Positions 42,224 through 53,316 are shown, counted from the stretch's first letter. The stretch is 64,000 nucleotides of DNA from Salinisphaera shabanensis E1L3A (GCF_000215955.2 NZ_AFNV02000006.1:1-64000); one strand, 5' to 3'. Numbers and translations are program-made. Notes: generated from the letters alone by a model not told the origin.

Positions 42224-42287
42224 GTGTCATCTCCGGAAAATGCTGAACAAGAGCCGCGCATGCCAATGCGCGCGCCCTGGAAAAGAG

Positions 42288-42635
42288 CTAGATCCGGGAG
42301 ATGAGCGGGGGGCGAATCAATTCGTGGTCGTGGGGCGGTGTGGGATGGCCCGGTTGGGCATCCGGGCGCTGCCTGGCTGTCACCGTAACCGGCAATGGTT
42401 TTTGCATGTCGACCAAGGCAACACAGCCGACGGCGCAAGGCGCCTGGCAAAAGATCTCGCCGTTACAATGGCTATCGGCCATGACCGCGGTATCGGTGAC
42501 GGGAACCACCGAAGCCTGGGCCGTTTTCTGATCCAGCGATTGCGCATTAACACTTGTCGCCAAGGCGAGCGCGGGCAGCACGGTAAGTACCGCCAGTACG
42601 AACACCCATAGACGAAAGGCAACCGGAGATTTCAA
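42288..42635 (-). CDS. Cys-rich leader-type secreted protein ahead of cusCBA
   Basis: A 115-residue protein with a signal peptide (about residues 1-31, SVNAQ), then DSHCNGEIFCQAPCAVGCVAL and a His/Pro end with HPTPPHDHELIRPPL. The PCAVGC core recalls ASCAVAAC of the protein at 29732, and the RPP end recalls the PPYRPP family. It is the first gene behind the MerR-type promoter at 42666. The likely role is periplasmic copper binding for CusCBA. Confidence 0.65.
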   Translation of the reverse strand: MKSPVAFRLWVFVLAVLTVLPALALATSVNAQSLDQKTAQASVVPVTDTAVMADSHCNGEIFCQAPCAVGCVALVDMQKPLPVTVTARQRPDAQPGHPTPPHDHELIRPPLISRI

Positions 42636-42665
42636 GATAACGACCTATTCATGCCACAAGCGTAA

Positions 42666-42696
42666 ACATTAAGTCCGGACTGTGGTACGGAGTCAA
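42666..42696 (-). promoter_or_regulatory. MerR-type promoter of the cusCBA operon
   Basis: Read leftward: TTGACT, a 19-bp spacer CCGTACCACAGTCCGGACT, then TAATGT, 31 bp before the start at 42635. The spacer is a partial dyad (ACTCCGTAC / GTCCGGACT). Confidence 0.7.
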
Positions 42697-42844
42697 GTTT
42701 TTCTCCCAGGCGCCTGAGCCCGGCAGCCGAGCACGTTGCCGGTGTGGCTGTCGTGACGGATTCGGCTTGGTTATTCCTCGAACAGATTAAGAGGGCCGGG
42801 CAACGCAGCAGCCGTCGGGGTAAGTTAATCGCAGATGGTGCAAG

Positions 42845-43165
42845 TCATGGGCGCTGCCATCTTTCCACCCGGTTGCCCTTGAAGTTGGCGGAAAATACGG
42901 TTCCGTCGGCGGCCACGGCCACCGTGGTTTCGGTATGGCCGGGCCCGCCGACGTTATCCGGCGCGAAGGCCGTCAAATAGTCGCCTTCGGCATCGAACTT
43001 CTGGATACGATCGTTATAGAAGTCGGCGGCGAACACGTTGCCCTGCGGGCCGACGGCGACCGAGTTGACGGTGGTGAACCAACCCTTGAACGGGCCAAAG
43101 ATATTGACCCCGAACGGCCCCCGCCCCATGTGCGCACGAACGCGCCGTCGGGGCCTAACTGCTGC
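42845..43165 (-). pseudogene. NHL-repeat protein fragment
   Basis: From 43129 the frame reads NSVAVGPQGNVFAADFYNDR and TTVAVAADGTVFSANFKGNR, two NHL beta-propeller repeats, and stops at 42845. Just upstream, another frame reads LGPDGAFVRTW, an expected preceding repeat edge, so one base has been lost. A complete NHL propeller has about six repeats; most of it is gone. Confidence 0.6.
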
Positions 43166-43379
43166 CGTTACCCGACCAGCCGCCCAGGCCCGATCCCTGC
43201 GCCGACGAGCCTGACAATCCGTGGTGCCCGGTTACTGGCGATGGCAACAACGGTAAGGGGAGCGGTAATGGGTAACGGCAATGCGGCGGCAGGGGCTCCG
43301 CCGGAGGCAGCGGCGACGGTTGAGGCCATGGGTTTGCAGCGTCGCTTCCGCCTGTTTTCGGTGTTGATTTCAAGCCCGA
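43166..43379. other. Decayed stretch between NHL and membrane-protein fragments
   Basis: A Pro/Leu/Gly-coding stretch open in two minus-strand frames, neither with a recognisable domain or start. It looks like remnant coding sequence. Confidence 0.4.
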
Positions 43380-43733
43380 TCATCTCGTCCTGTTGGTTGA
43401 ACTGCTTTTCAGCGCCGCGGGGTTGCGAAGTGCGGGCCAGATACTCCAACTCAACACACCGAGCGCCGCGAGTTGCAGGATCGCCTTGGTCCAGAAGCCG
43501 ATGATCGCCCCCTCAACCAAATGAAACAGCACGAACAGCGTAAGCAGCGGTGCGATATAACGATGCCCTCGCCACAAACCAACGACGAAGTACGCGACCA
43601 AAGCAAGGGAGATATAGATGTTGCAGGCGCGATACGATAGCCACCCGAAATTGATCACCTCCGGCGCCCAGCCTTGGGCGCGGTAAATCAGAACGCTGGT
43701 CGCGCAGGCGGCGAATAAAAGGGGTATTCGGAT
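43380..43733 (-). pseudogene. Membrane protein gene truncated next to the ISL3-type element
   Basis: The frame encodes three or four helices (INFGWLSYRACNIYISLALV, YIAPLLTLFVLFHLVEGAII) and runs open upstream of its first Met (43658) as RAQGWAPEV preceded by a hydrophobic stretch, up to the transposon flank near 43735. The N-terminus appears lost at the insertion. The family is not recognised. Confidence 0.5.
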
Positions 43734-43734
43734 T

Positions 43735-45150
43735 AAGTGGTAGATGGAGCCCCCTTGCTCCTTCGAACCCTTAACTCTCCCAGAAGGTTGATAGATCGAC
43801 GCCGTAGTTTATCTCAGGCTCGGGAAGACCCATGCTGTAGGTCATGGTGGCCTTGCCCAGGAAGGGGGATTCCTTGGTCTGCGGCACCTTCTTCTTGTGC
43901 TTGGTGGTGTAGAGCATCCGGGCCCGCATCACCTCGAATGAGTAGCCACGGCCATCGCGGTTCTTATCCTTGGCCAGCCGGTTGATTGACTCCGTGAAGG
44001 CGTTGGTGATCGGGATGTCGGTCTCGAAGTAGGTCAGCATCTCCTCATGCCAGCCACTGATAGCACTGACGAGATCTTTCCAGACCTCCTTTTGCCCCTG
44101 TGGGATGTCGTCAATCCAGGCAGTCAGCGCCTTCTCGGCGTCACGCCGGGTTGTGGCGTCCCAGATGTGGAAGAACCGCTCCTTGTGCTCGTAGGCCGCC
44201 AAGAGCTGGGGGAATGCCCCTGTCCAGGTCTCCATGATGAGCCGTTCGCGATCTGAGACATCGTGAGCGCGCTTCAGCAGGATCTTCCGGTCACCCTTGA
44301 GGGTTCGGCGCTGGTTGGACGTCAGCTTTTTCCTGAGCCCCTTGCGGACCTTTTCCAAGGCCTCGTTGGCCATTCGCACGACGTGGAACTTATCGACCAC
44401 AATGCGAGCCTGCGGCAGCACCGCCTGGACAGCACGGCGGTACGGTTTCCACATATCCATGCTGACGATCTCGACCTGGTGGCGCTCGGTCATGCTCATG
44501 AGGCGCCTCGTCACCGCGTCCTGCTGGCGACCGGGCAGCAGGTCCAGTAGGGTACGCTCCTCCAGGTTGGTCAGGATGCAGCGGTAGCGGCGGTTCAGGT
44601 ACAGCTCGTCGATCCCCAGGCAGCGGGGTGTCTCGAAGCGATGCCAGGCTGCCAGGAACTCAGCCTTCTTCTTGAATATCTCGCGGACAGTCTTCTCGTC
44701 GAGGCCCGTGGTATCAGCCACGTAGGCGTAGGGGTGATTGAAGGCTTCCTTCTCGACGTGGTTGTAAAGCCTCCGCGTCATGCGGTGATCGTCTACCATT
44801 TCCGGAAGAGCTGGCCGGAACGTCCTTCCACACGCCCGGCAGGTGTAGCGGCGACGGACCACCCAGAGGGTGACCCGCTTTCCGTGGATGTGTAGGTCGC
44901 GATAGGCCACATCGCGCTTACCGAACCTGACAAACTCACTCTCAACGTCGCATTCCTCGCAAGCTAGAGGCTCAGGAGCTTCAACCTGGTAGTGGAGATC
45001 ATGCTCTTCCATCTTGGTGGCTAGGACGTGGTACTCGGGAAGGTGAAGGATGTTGTCAGGCAAGCTGGTCATGCAAACTTTCCTTGTCGACATGGTCTAT
45101 AGATGATCGCGACTCTTTGACCGCGTTGTTTTCTACGAACTGAAGGTGAG
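43735..45150. mobile_element. ISL3-type insertion sequence (ends approximate)
   Basis: The transposase with short flanks. A possible end on the left starts GGGTATTCGGATTAAG (43716) or just inside it; I could not find a matching inverted copy on the right, which abuts the 3' end of merR at 45151. Ends and target duplication are therefore unresolved. Confidence 0.6.
43771..45072 (-). CDS. ISL3-family transposase
   Basis: A 433-residue transposase. The N-terminal zinc finger has CEECDVESEF and CRACGRTF; the catalytic DDE residues are in VSMDMWKPYR, VVDKFHVVR and NAFTESINR. The ATG at 45072 follows AGGAAAG; another ATG at 45093 adds seven residues. It appears complete and could be active. It lies between decayed genes and the mer operon. 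Confidence 0.92.
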   Translation of the reverse strand: MTSLPDNILHLPEYHVLATKMEEHDLHYQVEAPEPLACEECDVESEFVRFGKRDVAYRDLHIHGKRVTLWVVRRRYTCRACGRTFRPALPEMVDDHRMTRRLYNHVEKEAFNHPYAYVADTTGLDEKTVREIFKKKAEFLAAWHRFETPRCLGIDELYLNRRYRCILTNLEERTLLDLLPGRQQDAVTRRLMSMTERHQVEIVSMDMWKPYRRAVQAVLPQARIVVDKFHVVRMANEALEKVRKGLRKKLTSNQRRTLKGDRKILLKRAHDVSDRERLIMETWTGAFPQLLAAYEHKERFFHIWDATTRRDAEKALTAWIDDIPQGQKEVWKDLVSAISGWHEEMLTYFETDIPITNAFTESINRLAKDKNRDGRGYSFEVMRARMLYTTKHKKKVPQTKESPFLGKATMTYSMGLPEPEINYGVDLSTFWES

Positions 45151-45597
45151 TTACTCCCTTGGGTCTTCTGCTTCTCTGAGCCCTTCATGCAATGACGCAA
45201 TTAGCGGGCAAGTGATATTGCCTTGTTGTGCATGGCATCGGTCGACCATTTCGCTCAGCACCTTCTCAATTCTTTCAAGCCTGTCGATCTTCTCGCGAAC
45301 GTCCCCTAACTTGTGCTCTGCGAGAGCACTGGCTTCTTGACAGTGGGCGCCATCTTCCAGCCGAAGTAGGTCACTGATCTCATCCAGACTAAAGCCTAGC
45401 TGCTGCGCCGTTTTCACGAACGTCAACCTGTCGATATCGGCGGCACTATAGCGTCGAATACCTCCGGGAGGTCGTTCGGGCTCCGATAATAGCCCTCGTC
45501 GCTGGTAATAGCGGATTGTCTCGACATTGACGCCGGCCGCCTTGGCCAGGCCGCCAATGGTCATGGTGTCCGCCACTTTATCTGCATGTCTCTTCAT
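45151..45597 (-). CDS. merR: Mercuric resistance regulator MerR
   Basis: A 148-residue MerR with the winged helix ([20 protein letters not shown]) and Hg(II) ligands C86 (GAHCQEAS), C121 and C130 ([14 protein letters not shown]). It represses and, with Hg(II), activates the divergent mer promoter. The gene is divergent from merT with the operator between. The mer genes begin directly beside the ISL3-type element. Confidence 0.95.
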   Translation of the reverse strand: MKRHADKVADTMTIGGLAKAAGVNVETIRYYQRRGLLSEPERPPGGIRRYSAADIDRLTFVKTAQQLGFSLDEISDLLRLEDGAHCQEASALAEHKLGDVREKIDRLERIEKVLSEMVDRCHAQQGNITCPLIASLHEGLREAEDPRE

Positions 45598-45602
45598 GAT
45601 GC

Positions 45603-45633
45603 TTGACTCCGTACCAAGCTACGGAAGTAACCT
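45603..45633 (+). promoter_or_regulatory. mer operator/promoter
   Basis: TTGACT, a 19-bp spacer CCGTACCAAGCTACGGAAG, then TAACCT. The imperfect dyad CCGTAC/CTACGG in the spacer is the classical MerR site. Confidence 0.85.
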
Positions 45634-45670
45634 TATCGTAGCTCCCCCCATCCCGAAAGGAGAATCGTCA

Positions 45671-46021
45671 ATGCGGACATCTAAAACGGGGCGAGGGCCC
45701 CTGGCCGCCGGAGGAGTCGCGGCCCTCCTGGCCTCGGCGTGTTGCCTCGGCCCGCTGGTTCTGATCACGCTGGGCGTTTCCGGCGCCTGGATCAGCAATC
45801 TGGCGTCGCTGGAGCGCTATCGCCCGCTCTTTATCGGCGTCGCGCTGGTGGCGATGTTCTTCGCCTGGCGTCGCGTCTTTCGGCCAGTGGAAAAGTGCCA
45901 GCCGGGAGAGGTGTGTGCCGTGCCACGGGTCAGGACGGGCTACAAGGCGATCTTCTGGCTCGTATCGCTGCTGGTGCTAATCGCCCTGGTATTCCCCTAC
46001 GTCTTGCCCTTGTTCTATTAA
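45671..46021 (+). CDS. merT: Mercuric ion transporter MerT
   Basis: A 116-residue inner-membrane protein with three helices. Cys pair C24-C25 in SACCLGPL of helix 1 and C76/C82 (EKCQPGEVC) on the cytoplasmic loop pass Hg(II) inward from MerP. The start at 45671 follows AAAGGAG. Confidence 0.93.
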   Translation: MRTSKTGRGPLAAGGVAALLASACCLGPLVLITLGVSGAWISNLASLERYRPLFIGVALVAMFFAWRRVFRPVEKCQPGEVCAVPRVRTGYKAIFWLVSLLVLIALVFPYVLPLFY

Positions 46022-46034
46022 AAGGAGATCTACC

Positions 46035-46331
46035 ATGAAAGCTCGTTTCGCCTTCATCGCGCTACTCGCCCTGCTCAGCACGCCCGCCTTAGCGGCCTTG
46101 CAGACCGTGAAGCTGTCGGTGCCGGGCATGACCTGTGCCGCCTGCCCGATCACCGTCAAGGCCGCCCTCAACAAGGTGGACGGCGTCTCGCAAGTCGACG
46201 TGAGCTACGCGGATCTCGAGGCCGTGGTCACCTTTGACGACGCCCGAACGTCGGTGGAGGCATTGACCGAGGCCACCACCAACGCTGGGTATCCATCAAC
46301 CCCGACATCCTCGCAAGCGGATCGAGAGTGA
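46035..46331 (+). CDS. merP: Periplasmic mercuric-binding protein MerP
   Basis: A 98-residue protein with a signal peptide (to residue 20) and one HMA domain with GMTCAAC (C34, C37). It scavenges Hg(II) in the periplasm for MerT. It follows merT after 13 bp with AAAGGAG. Confidence 0.95.
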   Translation: MKARFAFIALLALLSTPALAALQTVKLSVPGMTCAACPITVKAALNKVDGVSQVDVSYADLEAVVTFDDARTSVEALTEATTNAGYPSTPTSSQADRE

Positions 46332-46333
46332 TC

Positions 46334-46591
46334 ATGAAGAATCCCAAGACCCTGCTGCGCGTGAGCGTGATCGGCACCGTCCTGGTGGCATTGTGCTGCT
46401 TTACGCCGATCCTGGTGATCCTGCTTGGCACGGTGGGCCTGGCGGCGCTGACGGGCTATCTCGACGTTGTGTTATTGCCGGCCCTGGCCTTCTTCATCGG
46501 CCTGACCATTTATGCGATTTGGCGTAAGAAGCAGTTCGACGCCTGTTGTGACAACTGCTCTATCAAATCAAGGAATACGCCCCCTGAGTGA
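46334..46591 (+). CDS. merF: Mercuric transport protein MerF
   Basis: An 85-residue protein with two helices; VALCCFTP in helix 1 and DACCDNC near the C-terminus carry the Hg-binding cysteine pairs. The ATG at 46334 is 2 bp after the merP stop; a GTG 6 bp upstream is also in frame. Confidence 0.88.
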   Translation: MKNPKTLLRVSVIGTVLVALCCFTPILVILLGTVGLAALTGYLDVVLLPALAFFIGLTIYAIWRKKQFDACCDNCSIKSRNTPPE

Positions 46592-46664
46592 CATCAAGCA
46601 GCTGCACATCGCGGTCATCGGGTGAGTTGTTTACGAGCTTGTCCGTCACGGTGAAGGAATAAGC

Positions 46665-48552
<1,888 letters not shown>

Positions 48553-48633
48553 ACGATATGAGCGCGACCGTGGTGCCACTGGGCGGCGGCACCACGGGTT
48601 TTGGGCATGGACACCACAGGGAGCCCTGTCACG

Positions 48634-48768
48634 ATGAACACGACACTACCAGATTGCGGGATGATGGGGGCGATGGGCTGGATAATGCCAGTGATCGGAA
48701 TTGCCCTACTATTGCTACTGGTCCTGGGCATCGCCTGTTTGGTGAAGTATCTGCTCTCTAGCAAGTGA
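48634..48768 (+). CDS. 44-residue Met-rich membrane peptide after merA
   Basis: Reads MNTTLPDCGMMGAMGW followed by one helix and the end LVKYLLSSK, preceded by AGGGAG. The GMMG stretch and KYL end match the small peptides at 31753 and 35717. Position after merA could mean mercury or copper binding at the membrane. Confidence 0.6.
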   Translation: MNTTLPDCGMMGAMGWIMPVIGIALLLLLVLGIACLVKYLLSSK

Positions 48769-48827
48769 GCGTACTCAGCGAGCCATCAACCAGCTAATCC
48801 GTTGTGGGTTGAGTTTGTCGGCCACCT

Positions 48828-48938
48828 TTAGCTCTCGCATACCAACCAGATAATCCGGATACCCAATAAAAGTTGCAATACAATCAGCGTAATGGTCTGC
48901 CATCGATTAAGCGACCACACTTGTCGTTCCACTCTCAT
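48828..48938 (-). CDS. Possible 36-residue single-helix peptide
   Basis: A frame with GGAG 8 bp before the ATG encodes a basic N-terminus, one helix (ITLIVLQLLLGIRIIWLV) and a short end. No relative is known to me and no conservation can be shown. Confidence 0.3.
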   Translation of the reverse strand: MRVERQVWSLNRWQTITLIVLQLLLGIRIIWLVCES

Positions 48939-48983
48939 TGGCTCGGCTCCATGTCAAAATCGATAAACGGCGAGCTTTTTCGT

Positions 48984-51407
48984 TCAGTCGGCCACACTCG
49001 CCACCGCATCGAAAAACATCGTTGGCCGCTGCCACAGCGAGTTGACGAAGATCGCGGTCACGCTGGCCGCCATGGCGACCATGGCCCACACCGGGTAAAT
49101 CAGGCCCGTGGCTGCCAGCGGAATACCGATGCCGTTGAACAAAAAAGCCAGGCCCACGTTCTGCAACATCTTGCGATAGCCCCAGCGGCTGATCTGCCAG
49201 GCCGTGATGACCGCACCGAGCTGTCCGTTGAGGATGATGATATCGGCCGCGTCGATGGCGATGTCGGTGCCTGAGCCCATGGCGATGCCGATATCGGCCT
49301 GCATCAGCGCCGGGGCGTCATTGATGCCGTCGCCGACCATCGCAAGACGCACGTTGTGCTGCATGTCACGCAGACGTTCGGCTTTCTGATCGGGGAGCAC
49401 GCCGGCATACACGTCGTCGATGCCGGCACGTTTGGCGATATGGGTCGCAGTGCGCTTGTTGTCGCCGGTGAGCATGGCAGTGCGGATGCCCAACTCGTGC
49501 AATCGGGATATGGTATCGACGGTGTCGGCGCGCAGCGCATCGCCAAGCGCGATTGCGCCGAGCAAGCGATCGCCGCGGGCCACGACAATCACCGTGTGGC
49601 CCTGTTGTTCGGCAGCGTCGATGCGTTCCTGCAAGGCATCCAACGCGATGCCGGCCGCACTCAGGAACGCCGGGCTGCCGACCCGCACGGTCTCGCCGTC
49701 GACTTGCGCCGTCACGCCGCGCCCGGATTCGGCCTGAAAATCGGCGACTTCGGGGAAGTCCAGCCCGCGTTCCAGCGCGGCTTCGACCACGGCCCGGCCC
49801 AGCGGATGCTCCGAGGCCGCTTCCACGGCGGCGGCCAGCGCCAACAGCGTGTCGTCATTGCTATCGATGCCATGGATTGCGCGCACCGCCGGCCGGCCTT
49901 CGGTGAGCGTGCCGGTCTTGTCGAACACCACGGTGTCGATTTTGCGCAACGCCTGGAAGGCTTCGCCGGTGCGCATCAGCACGCCCTTGTCCGCGGCCTC
50001 GCCGGCACCGCGCACGATCGACAACGGCGCGGAGATGCCGACCGCGCAGGGATAGCCCATTACCAGCACCGTCAGCGCGGCGAACACCGCCCGCTGGAAT
50101 TCGGGGTCGGCGCCGAAGGCCAGCGGCCCGAGGGCCCACCCCAGAAAAGCGAGCGCGGAAATCGCGAGCACCGTCGGCGTATAGACTTGCAACACCCGAT
50201 CGACGATGTGCAGCAGGCCGGGCTTGAGCGCGCGGGCGTCTTCGACACTGGATATCACTTGATGCAAAAAACTGTCGTCGCCGACCGCGGTGACCCGGAT
50301 CAGCAGGGTGCCGTTGCCGTTGATGGCGCCGCCGACGACGCTGTCGCCGGTGGTTTTTTCCACCGGTAGCGGCTCACCGGTGATCAGCGCCTCGTCCACG
50401 GCCGAGCCGCCGTCGATCACTTCGCCGTCGACCGGAATACGCTCGCCGGGGCGCACGCGCACCTGCATGCCCGCCTCGACCTGTTCGACTGACATATCCC
50501 GTTCGTTGCCGTCGGTGATCACATGCGCGGTCTCGGGCTGTAGATCCAGCAGCCGCTTGACCGACTGCGCGCTGCGCGTCTTGACGATCAGCGACAGCCA
50601 TTCGGAAAACAGGTGGTAGGTCAGCACCATCACCGACACCGCGAAAAACGCCGCCGTTGGATAGCCCGACGGTTGCGCCACCAGCCCGATCGCGCCGCCG
50701 ATCAAACCGGCGAAGGCGCCGATCTCGACCAGCACGTGCTGGTTGAGAATGCCGCGGCGTAGCGCCTGAAAGGCCATGACCCCCATATGCCGGGCCAGCC
50801 CGAATATCATGGCGAGCCCGAGCGCACCCACCAGCAGCGGCTCATAGCCGGCCAGCACCCCACTCGCACGTAACCCGAACAGGACCAGCCCGCCGGCGGC
50901 CAGGCCGGCGCTGCCGGTCGCGGCGGCGGCTTGGCCGCGGCCGCGCAGCACGGCGTAGCCGAAGACGACCAGGCTGAGGTAGACCACCACCGACAGGCCC
51001 AGGGTCCAAAGGCTGGCGGTATCCACGATGAGCCCGACCGCGGCGAGACTCATCGCCAGGGCTGCCAGGAAGCGGTTGCGCTCCACCGCCAGCGCCTGTT
51101 CCTGCCGTTCGAAGGGTTCGACCTTGCGCGGATCGCTCAAGGTATAGCCGATCTGCTGGAGGGTGCCCATCAGGGTTGCGGCGTCGGTCTGGCCATCGTC
51201 GTATTCGACCAATGCCTGCTCGTGGGTCAGACTGACCGCCACCCGCTGCACGCCGGGTTTGGCGCCCAGCGCCCGTTCGATGGTGCCGGTGCACAAAGAG
51301 CAGTGCATGCCGCCGATATGGGCGCGCACGCGGCGGATGCCGGAATCGCCGGTGGTTTCCTCGCTCCACGGGTGAAGCTCGTCGGGGTTTGCGGTTGTGT
51401 CGTTCAT
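48984..51407 (-). CDS. P1B-type metal ATPase with YPC motif
   Basis: An 807-residue P-type ATPase: N-terminal HMA domain (GMHCSLC, C36/C39), the helix-6 motif GYPCAVG (Y452-P453-C454) in place of CPC, DKTGT with D496, TGDN and GDGINDAP. Late helices carry FNGIGIP and an M-A-x-S pattern, close to copper pumps. The missing first cysteine may alter ion choice or coupling. ATG 51407 is chosen; the frame upstream is open but unlike any ATPase. It is the last gene of an operon with copZ, a CcdA-like gene and GDCCVxC. Confidence 0.92.
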   Translation of the reverse strand: MNDTTANPDELHPWSEETTGDSGIRRVRAHIGGMHCSLCTGTIERALGAKPGVQRVAVSLTHEQALVEYDDGQTDAATLMGTLQQIGYTLSDPRKVEPFERQEQALAVERNRFLAALAMSLAAVGLIVDTASLWTLGLSVVVYLSLVVFGYAVLRGRGQAAAATGSAGLAAGGLVLFGLRASGVLAGYEPLLVGALGLAMIFGLARHMGVMAFQALRRGILNQHVLVEIGAFAGLIGGAIGLVAQPSGYPTAAFFAVSVMVLTYHLFSEWLSLIVKTRSAQSVKRLLDLQPETAHVITDGNERDMSVEQVEAGMQVRVRPGERIPVDGEVIDGGSAVDEALITGEPLPVEKTTGDSVVGGAINGNGTLLIRVTAVGDDSFLHQVISSVEDARALKPGLLHIVDRVLQVYTPTVLAISALAFLGWALGPLAFGADPEFQRAVFAALTVLVMGYPCAVGISAPLSIVRGAGEAADKGVLMRTGEAFQALRKIDTVVFDKTGTLTEGRPAVRAIHGIDSNDDTLLALAAAVEAASEHPLGRAVVEAALERGLDFPEVADFQAESGRGVTAQVDGETVRVGSPAFLSAAGIALDALQERIDAAEQQGHTVIVVARGDRLLGAIALGDALRADTVDTISRLHELGIRTAMLTGDNKRTATHIAKRAGIDDVYAGVLPDQKAERLRDMQHNVRLAMVGDGINDAPALMQADIGIAMGSGTDIAIDAADIIILNGQLGAVITAWQISRWGYRKMLQNVGLAFLFNGIGIPLAATGLIYPVWAMVAMAASVTAIFVNSLWQRPTMFFDAVASVAD

Positions 51408-51453
51408 GGCATCACCTTTTAATGGAGAATGCGCGGTGCGATGTGTGTTCGTC

Positions 51454-51666
51454 TCAACATGAGCAGTTGCCGTCCTGCTGCACTGGTGGACAGGGCACCG
51501 ATCCATAAGAGCAGTACACGCAACAGTCACCAGCTTCGGGGCGCAGCAAGGCACCGCAGCCGCCGCACTCGTAGAAGTACTGGCAGGCATCGGTCGGCAT
51601 GGTCTCCGGGGCTTCATGCCCGCAGGCTGGACAAACGAGCGTGGTTTCCAGCGTCACAGTATTCAT
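51454..51666 (-). CDS. GDCCVxC-domain cysteine-rich protein (copy 2)
   Basis: A 70-residue protein with CPAC, CGGC, the signature [15 protein letters not shown] and a C-terminal GNCSC. Alignable end to end with the protein at 18187. It lies between the CcdA-like and ATPase genes, which suggests a metal or thiol handling step in that pathway. Confidence 0.87.
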   Translation of the reverse strand: MNTVTLETTLVCPACGHEAPETMPTDACQYFYECGGCGALLRPEAGDCCVYCSYGSVPCPPVQQDGNCSC

Positions 51667-51735
51667 AGGTCACTCCGCGTGCCGATACGCATATCGAAAA
51701 GGAACTGCCCGGCTGTGCGCTCGCCAGACACGGCC

Positions 51736-52383
51736 TCACAACGCCAGCCCGATGGACCAGACCCCGAGTAGTACGAGCACTGCGCCGGTGACGCGCGGCA
51801 TGCGGGCGGCGAAACGGGCGATCGCATTCAATAGCCGCCTTCCACGTTGGGTAAACACCGCGAGCACGAGCGGGCTGGACAATGCGAGTCCAAAGATCAG
51901 CAGGGACACGCCGCCATAGGCCATTCCGCCGCCGGCGGCGGCCTGGGCGGCTGCGCCGCCGAGCAATACCGCGAGCAGCGGCGCCGCGCAGGCCGGGATA
52001 TTGAAGCCGAACAACACGCCGAGCGCGGCGCCCCCGGAGGTCGCCGGTACGCGCGGCAGCAGCCGATCGCTCTGGCGAATCAGCCACGGCGCGCCGCCGA
52101 CCAGATAGGCCAGCCCGAGCGCGACATACAAGCTGCCCAGCACCATCCACAAGCCGTGCTGGATGCCCAGGAATCGGGCGCCGATCGCCGCCGCAAACAC
52201 GCCCAGTCCGGCCATGAGTCCGGCCCGGGCCACCGTGAAAACCAGCGTTTGATACAAACGCTGACGCTCCGGCAGCCGATCCAAGAATTTCAGGAACAAC
52301 AGGTGGCTGCCCACCGAGCACGGCTCCACGAAAGCCAGCAGTCCAAGGCCGGCGGCCAGTACCCCGGCCTGTGCGATCTCCAA
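51736..52383 (-). CDS. CcdA/DsbD-type thiol transporter
   Basis: A 215-residue six-helix protein with cysteines in VEPCSVGSH (C22) and FNIPACAAPLL, positioned as in CcdA. It moves reducing equivalents across the inner membrane. Associated with CopZ, GDCCVxC and a metal ATPase, it may keep metal-binding cysteines reduced. It begins 3 bp after copZ. Confidence 0.85.
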   Translation of the reverse strand: MEIAQAGVLAAGLGLLAFVEPCSVGSHLLFLKFLDRLPERQRLYQTLVFTVARAGLMAGLGVFAAAIGARFLGIQHGLWMVLGSLYVALGLAYLVGGAPWLIRQSDRLLPRVPATSGGAALGVLFGFNIPACAAPLLAVLLGGAAAQAAAGGGMAYGGVSLLIFGLALSSPLVLAVFTQRGRRLLNAIARFAARMPRVTGAVLVLLGVWSIGLAL

Positions 52384-52386
52384 GGC

Positions 52387-52599
52387 TTAGGCCGGCTCGG
52401 CCGGATAACCGGCATCCCGAACGGCTTTGGCCAACGTTTCGGGCGACACTTGATTGGCGTCGTGCGCGATACGCGCCTGCTTCGCGTCCAGTGACACCGA
52501 GACGCCTTTGACGCCGGCCTGCTGTTCGATCACGTTTTGTACGATCTGCACACAGCCTTGGCAGTGCATCCCGTCGATACTGAGTGTGGTGGTTTGCAT
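52387..52599 (-). CDS. copZ: Heavy-metal-associated chaperone, CopZ-like
   Basis: A 70-residue HMA domain with GMHCQGC (C13, C16). It binds Cu(I) or another soft metal in the cytoplasm and delivers it to the ATPase encoded by the same operon. First gene behind the palindromic MerR-type promoter at 52662-52692. Confidence 0.9.
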   Translation of the reverse strand: MQTTTLSIDGMHCQGCVQIVQNVIEQQAGVKGVSVSLDAKQARIAHDANQVSPETLAKAVRDAGYPAEPA

Positions 52600-52661
52600 G
52601 AGGTGCTCCTTTTTTTAGCCAAGCTCAACCAGCTTCGGTCAAGCCGCATGGTGTTTAAAGG

Positions 52662-52692
52662 AGCGTAGTACCTGGAGTTGACTCCAGGTCAA
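52662..52692 (-). promoter_or_regulatory. MerR-type promoter of copZ-ccdA-GDCC-ATPase operon
   Basis: Read leftward: TTGACC, a 19-bp spacer, TACGCT. A perfect 9-bp dyad ACCTGGAGT/ACTCCAGGT (2-bp gap) spans 52670-52689. It is likely the operator of the regulator encoded just upstream. Confidence 0.8.
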
Positions 52693-52728
52693 GAATTATT
52701 TTCGACCTTGGCGCTTTTGCACTTTTGA

Positions 52729-53133
52729 CTATTCAGCCGACGCGTCGAGTCCGTCGATGATCGGGCAACCCTGGTCGCTGCCGCGGCATAGCTGTAAAAG
52801 GTTCCCGAGCTCCTGTTGCAGCCGATCCAGATCGGCCATACGGGTTCGAATATCTTGCAGTTTTTGTTCAGTCAACCGCGCGACTTCCGGCCGAGCGGCA
52901 TCACGGCAGCTCCGGGATTCGAGTAGTACCCGGATTTCGTCGAGCGAAAAATCACAGCGTTGGGCGCGCTGGATGAAATGTAGACGGGCGAGATCCCGCG
53001 CGACATAGCGCCTTCGCCCTCGGCTATCCCGCGCAACGGGGGACAACAGCCCAATTTTCTCGTAATAACGCAGCGTATCGACGGACATTCCGACTTGCCG
53101 GGCAGTTTCACCGATGCCAGAGATAGGAATCAC
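52729..53133 (-). CDS. MerR-family regulator of the YPC-ATPase operon
   Basis: A 134-residue regulator with helix-turn-helix (GIGETARQVGMSVDTLRYYE) and cysteines C60, C76, C116 and C123 (QLCRGSDQGCPII). The C-x6-C loop is CueR/ZntR-like; C76 suggests a three-cysteine divalent or mixed site. The gene lies upstream of copZ in the same direction with the operator between, rather than divergent. Confidence 0.85.
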   Translation of the reverse strand: MIPISGIGETARQVGMSVDTLRYYEKIGLLSPVARDSRGRRRYVARDLARLHFIQRAQRCDFSLDEIRVLLESRSCRDAARPEVARLTEQKLQDIRTRMADLDRLQQELGNLLQLCRGSDQGCPIIDGLDASAE

Positions 53134-53179
53134 CTCTTAAGGCTCATGTGTAAGTGTGTGAATAGATCCTTATATACAT

Positions 53180-53316
53180 TGAGGGTGTAGATAAATTCAA
53201 AGGAAGCGCCGTAGTAACCTTCTGACTTTATTCCCTTTTTCCGAAATCGGCTTCAAAAGCCCAGTTCGAGAAACACGCGTTTATTCAGCGGCTTACAAGG
53301 TTTGTCTACACCCTCA
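53180..53316. repeat. MITE-like element
   Basis: Terminal inverted repeats TGAGGGTGTAGATAAA (53180) and TTTGTCTACACCCTCA (ending 53316), 16 bp with one mismatch, enclose about 105 bp without a gene. The size and termini fit a non-autonomous element; no matching transposase is in the window. A small hairpin AAGGC/GCCTT follows at 53322-53339. Confidence 0.6.

Noticed and set aside
51408-51617. N-terminal extension of the YPC ATPase
   Set aside because: Covers the GDCCVxC gene in another frame and encodes nothing ATPase-like.
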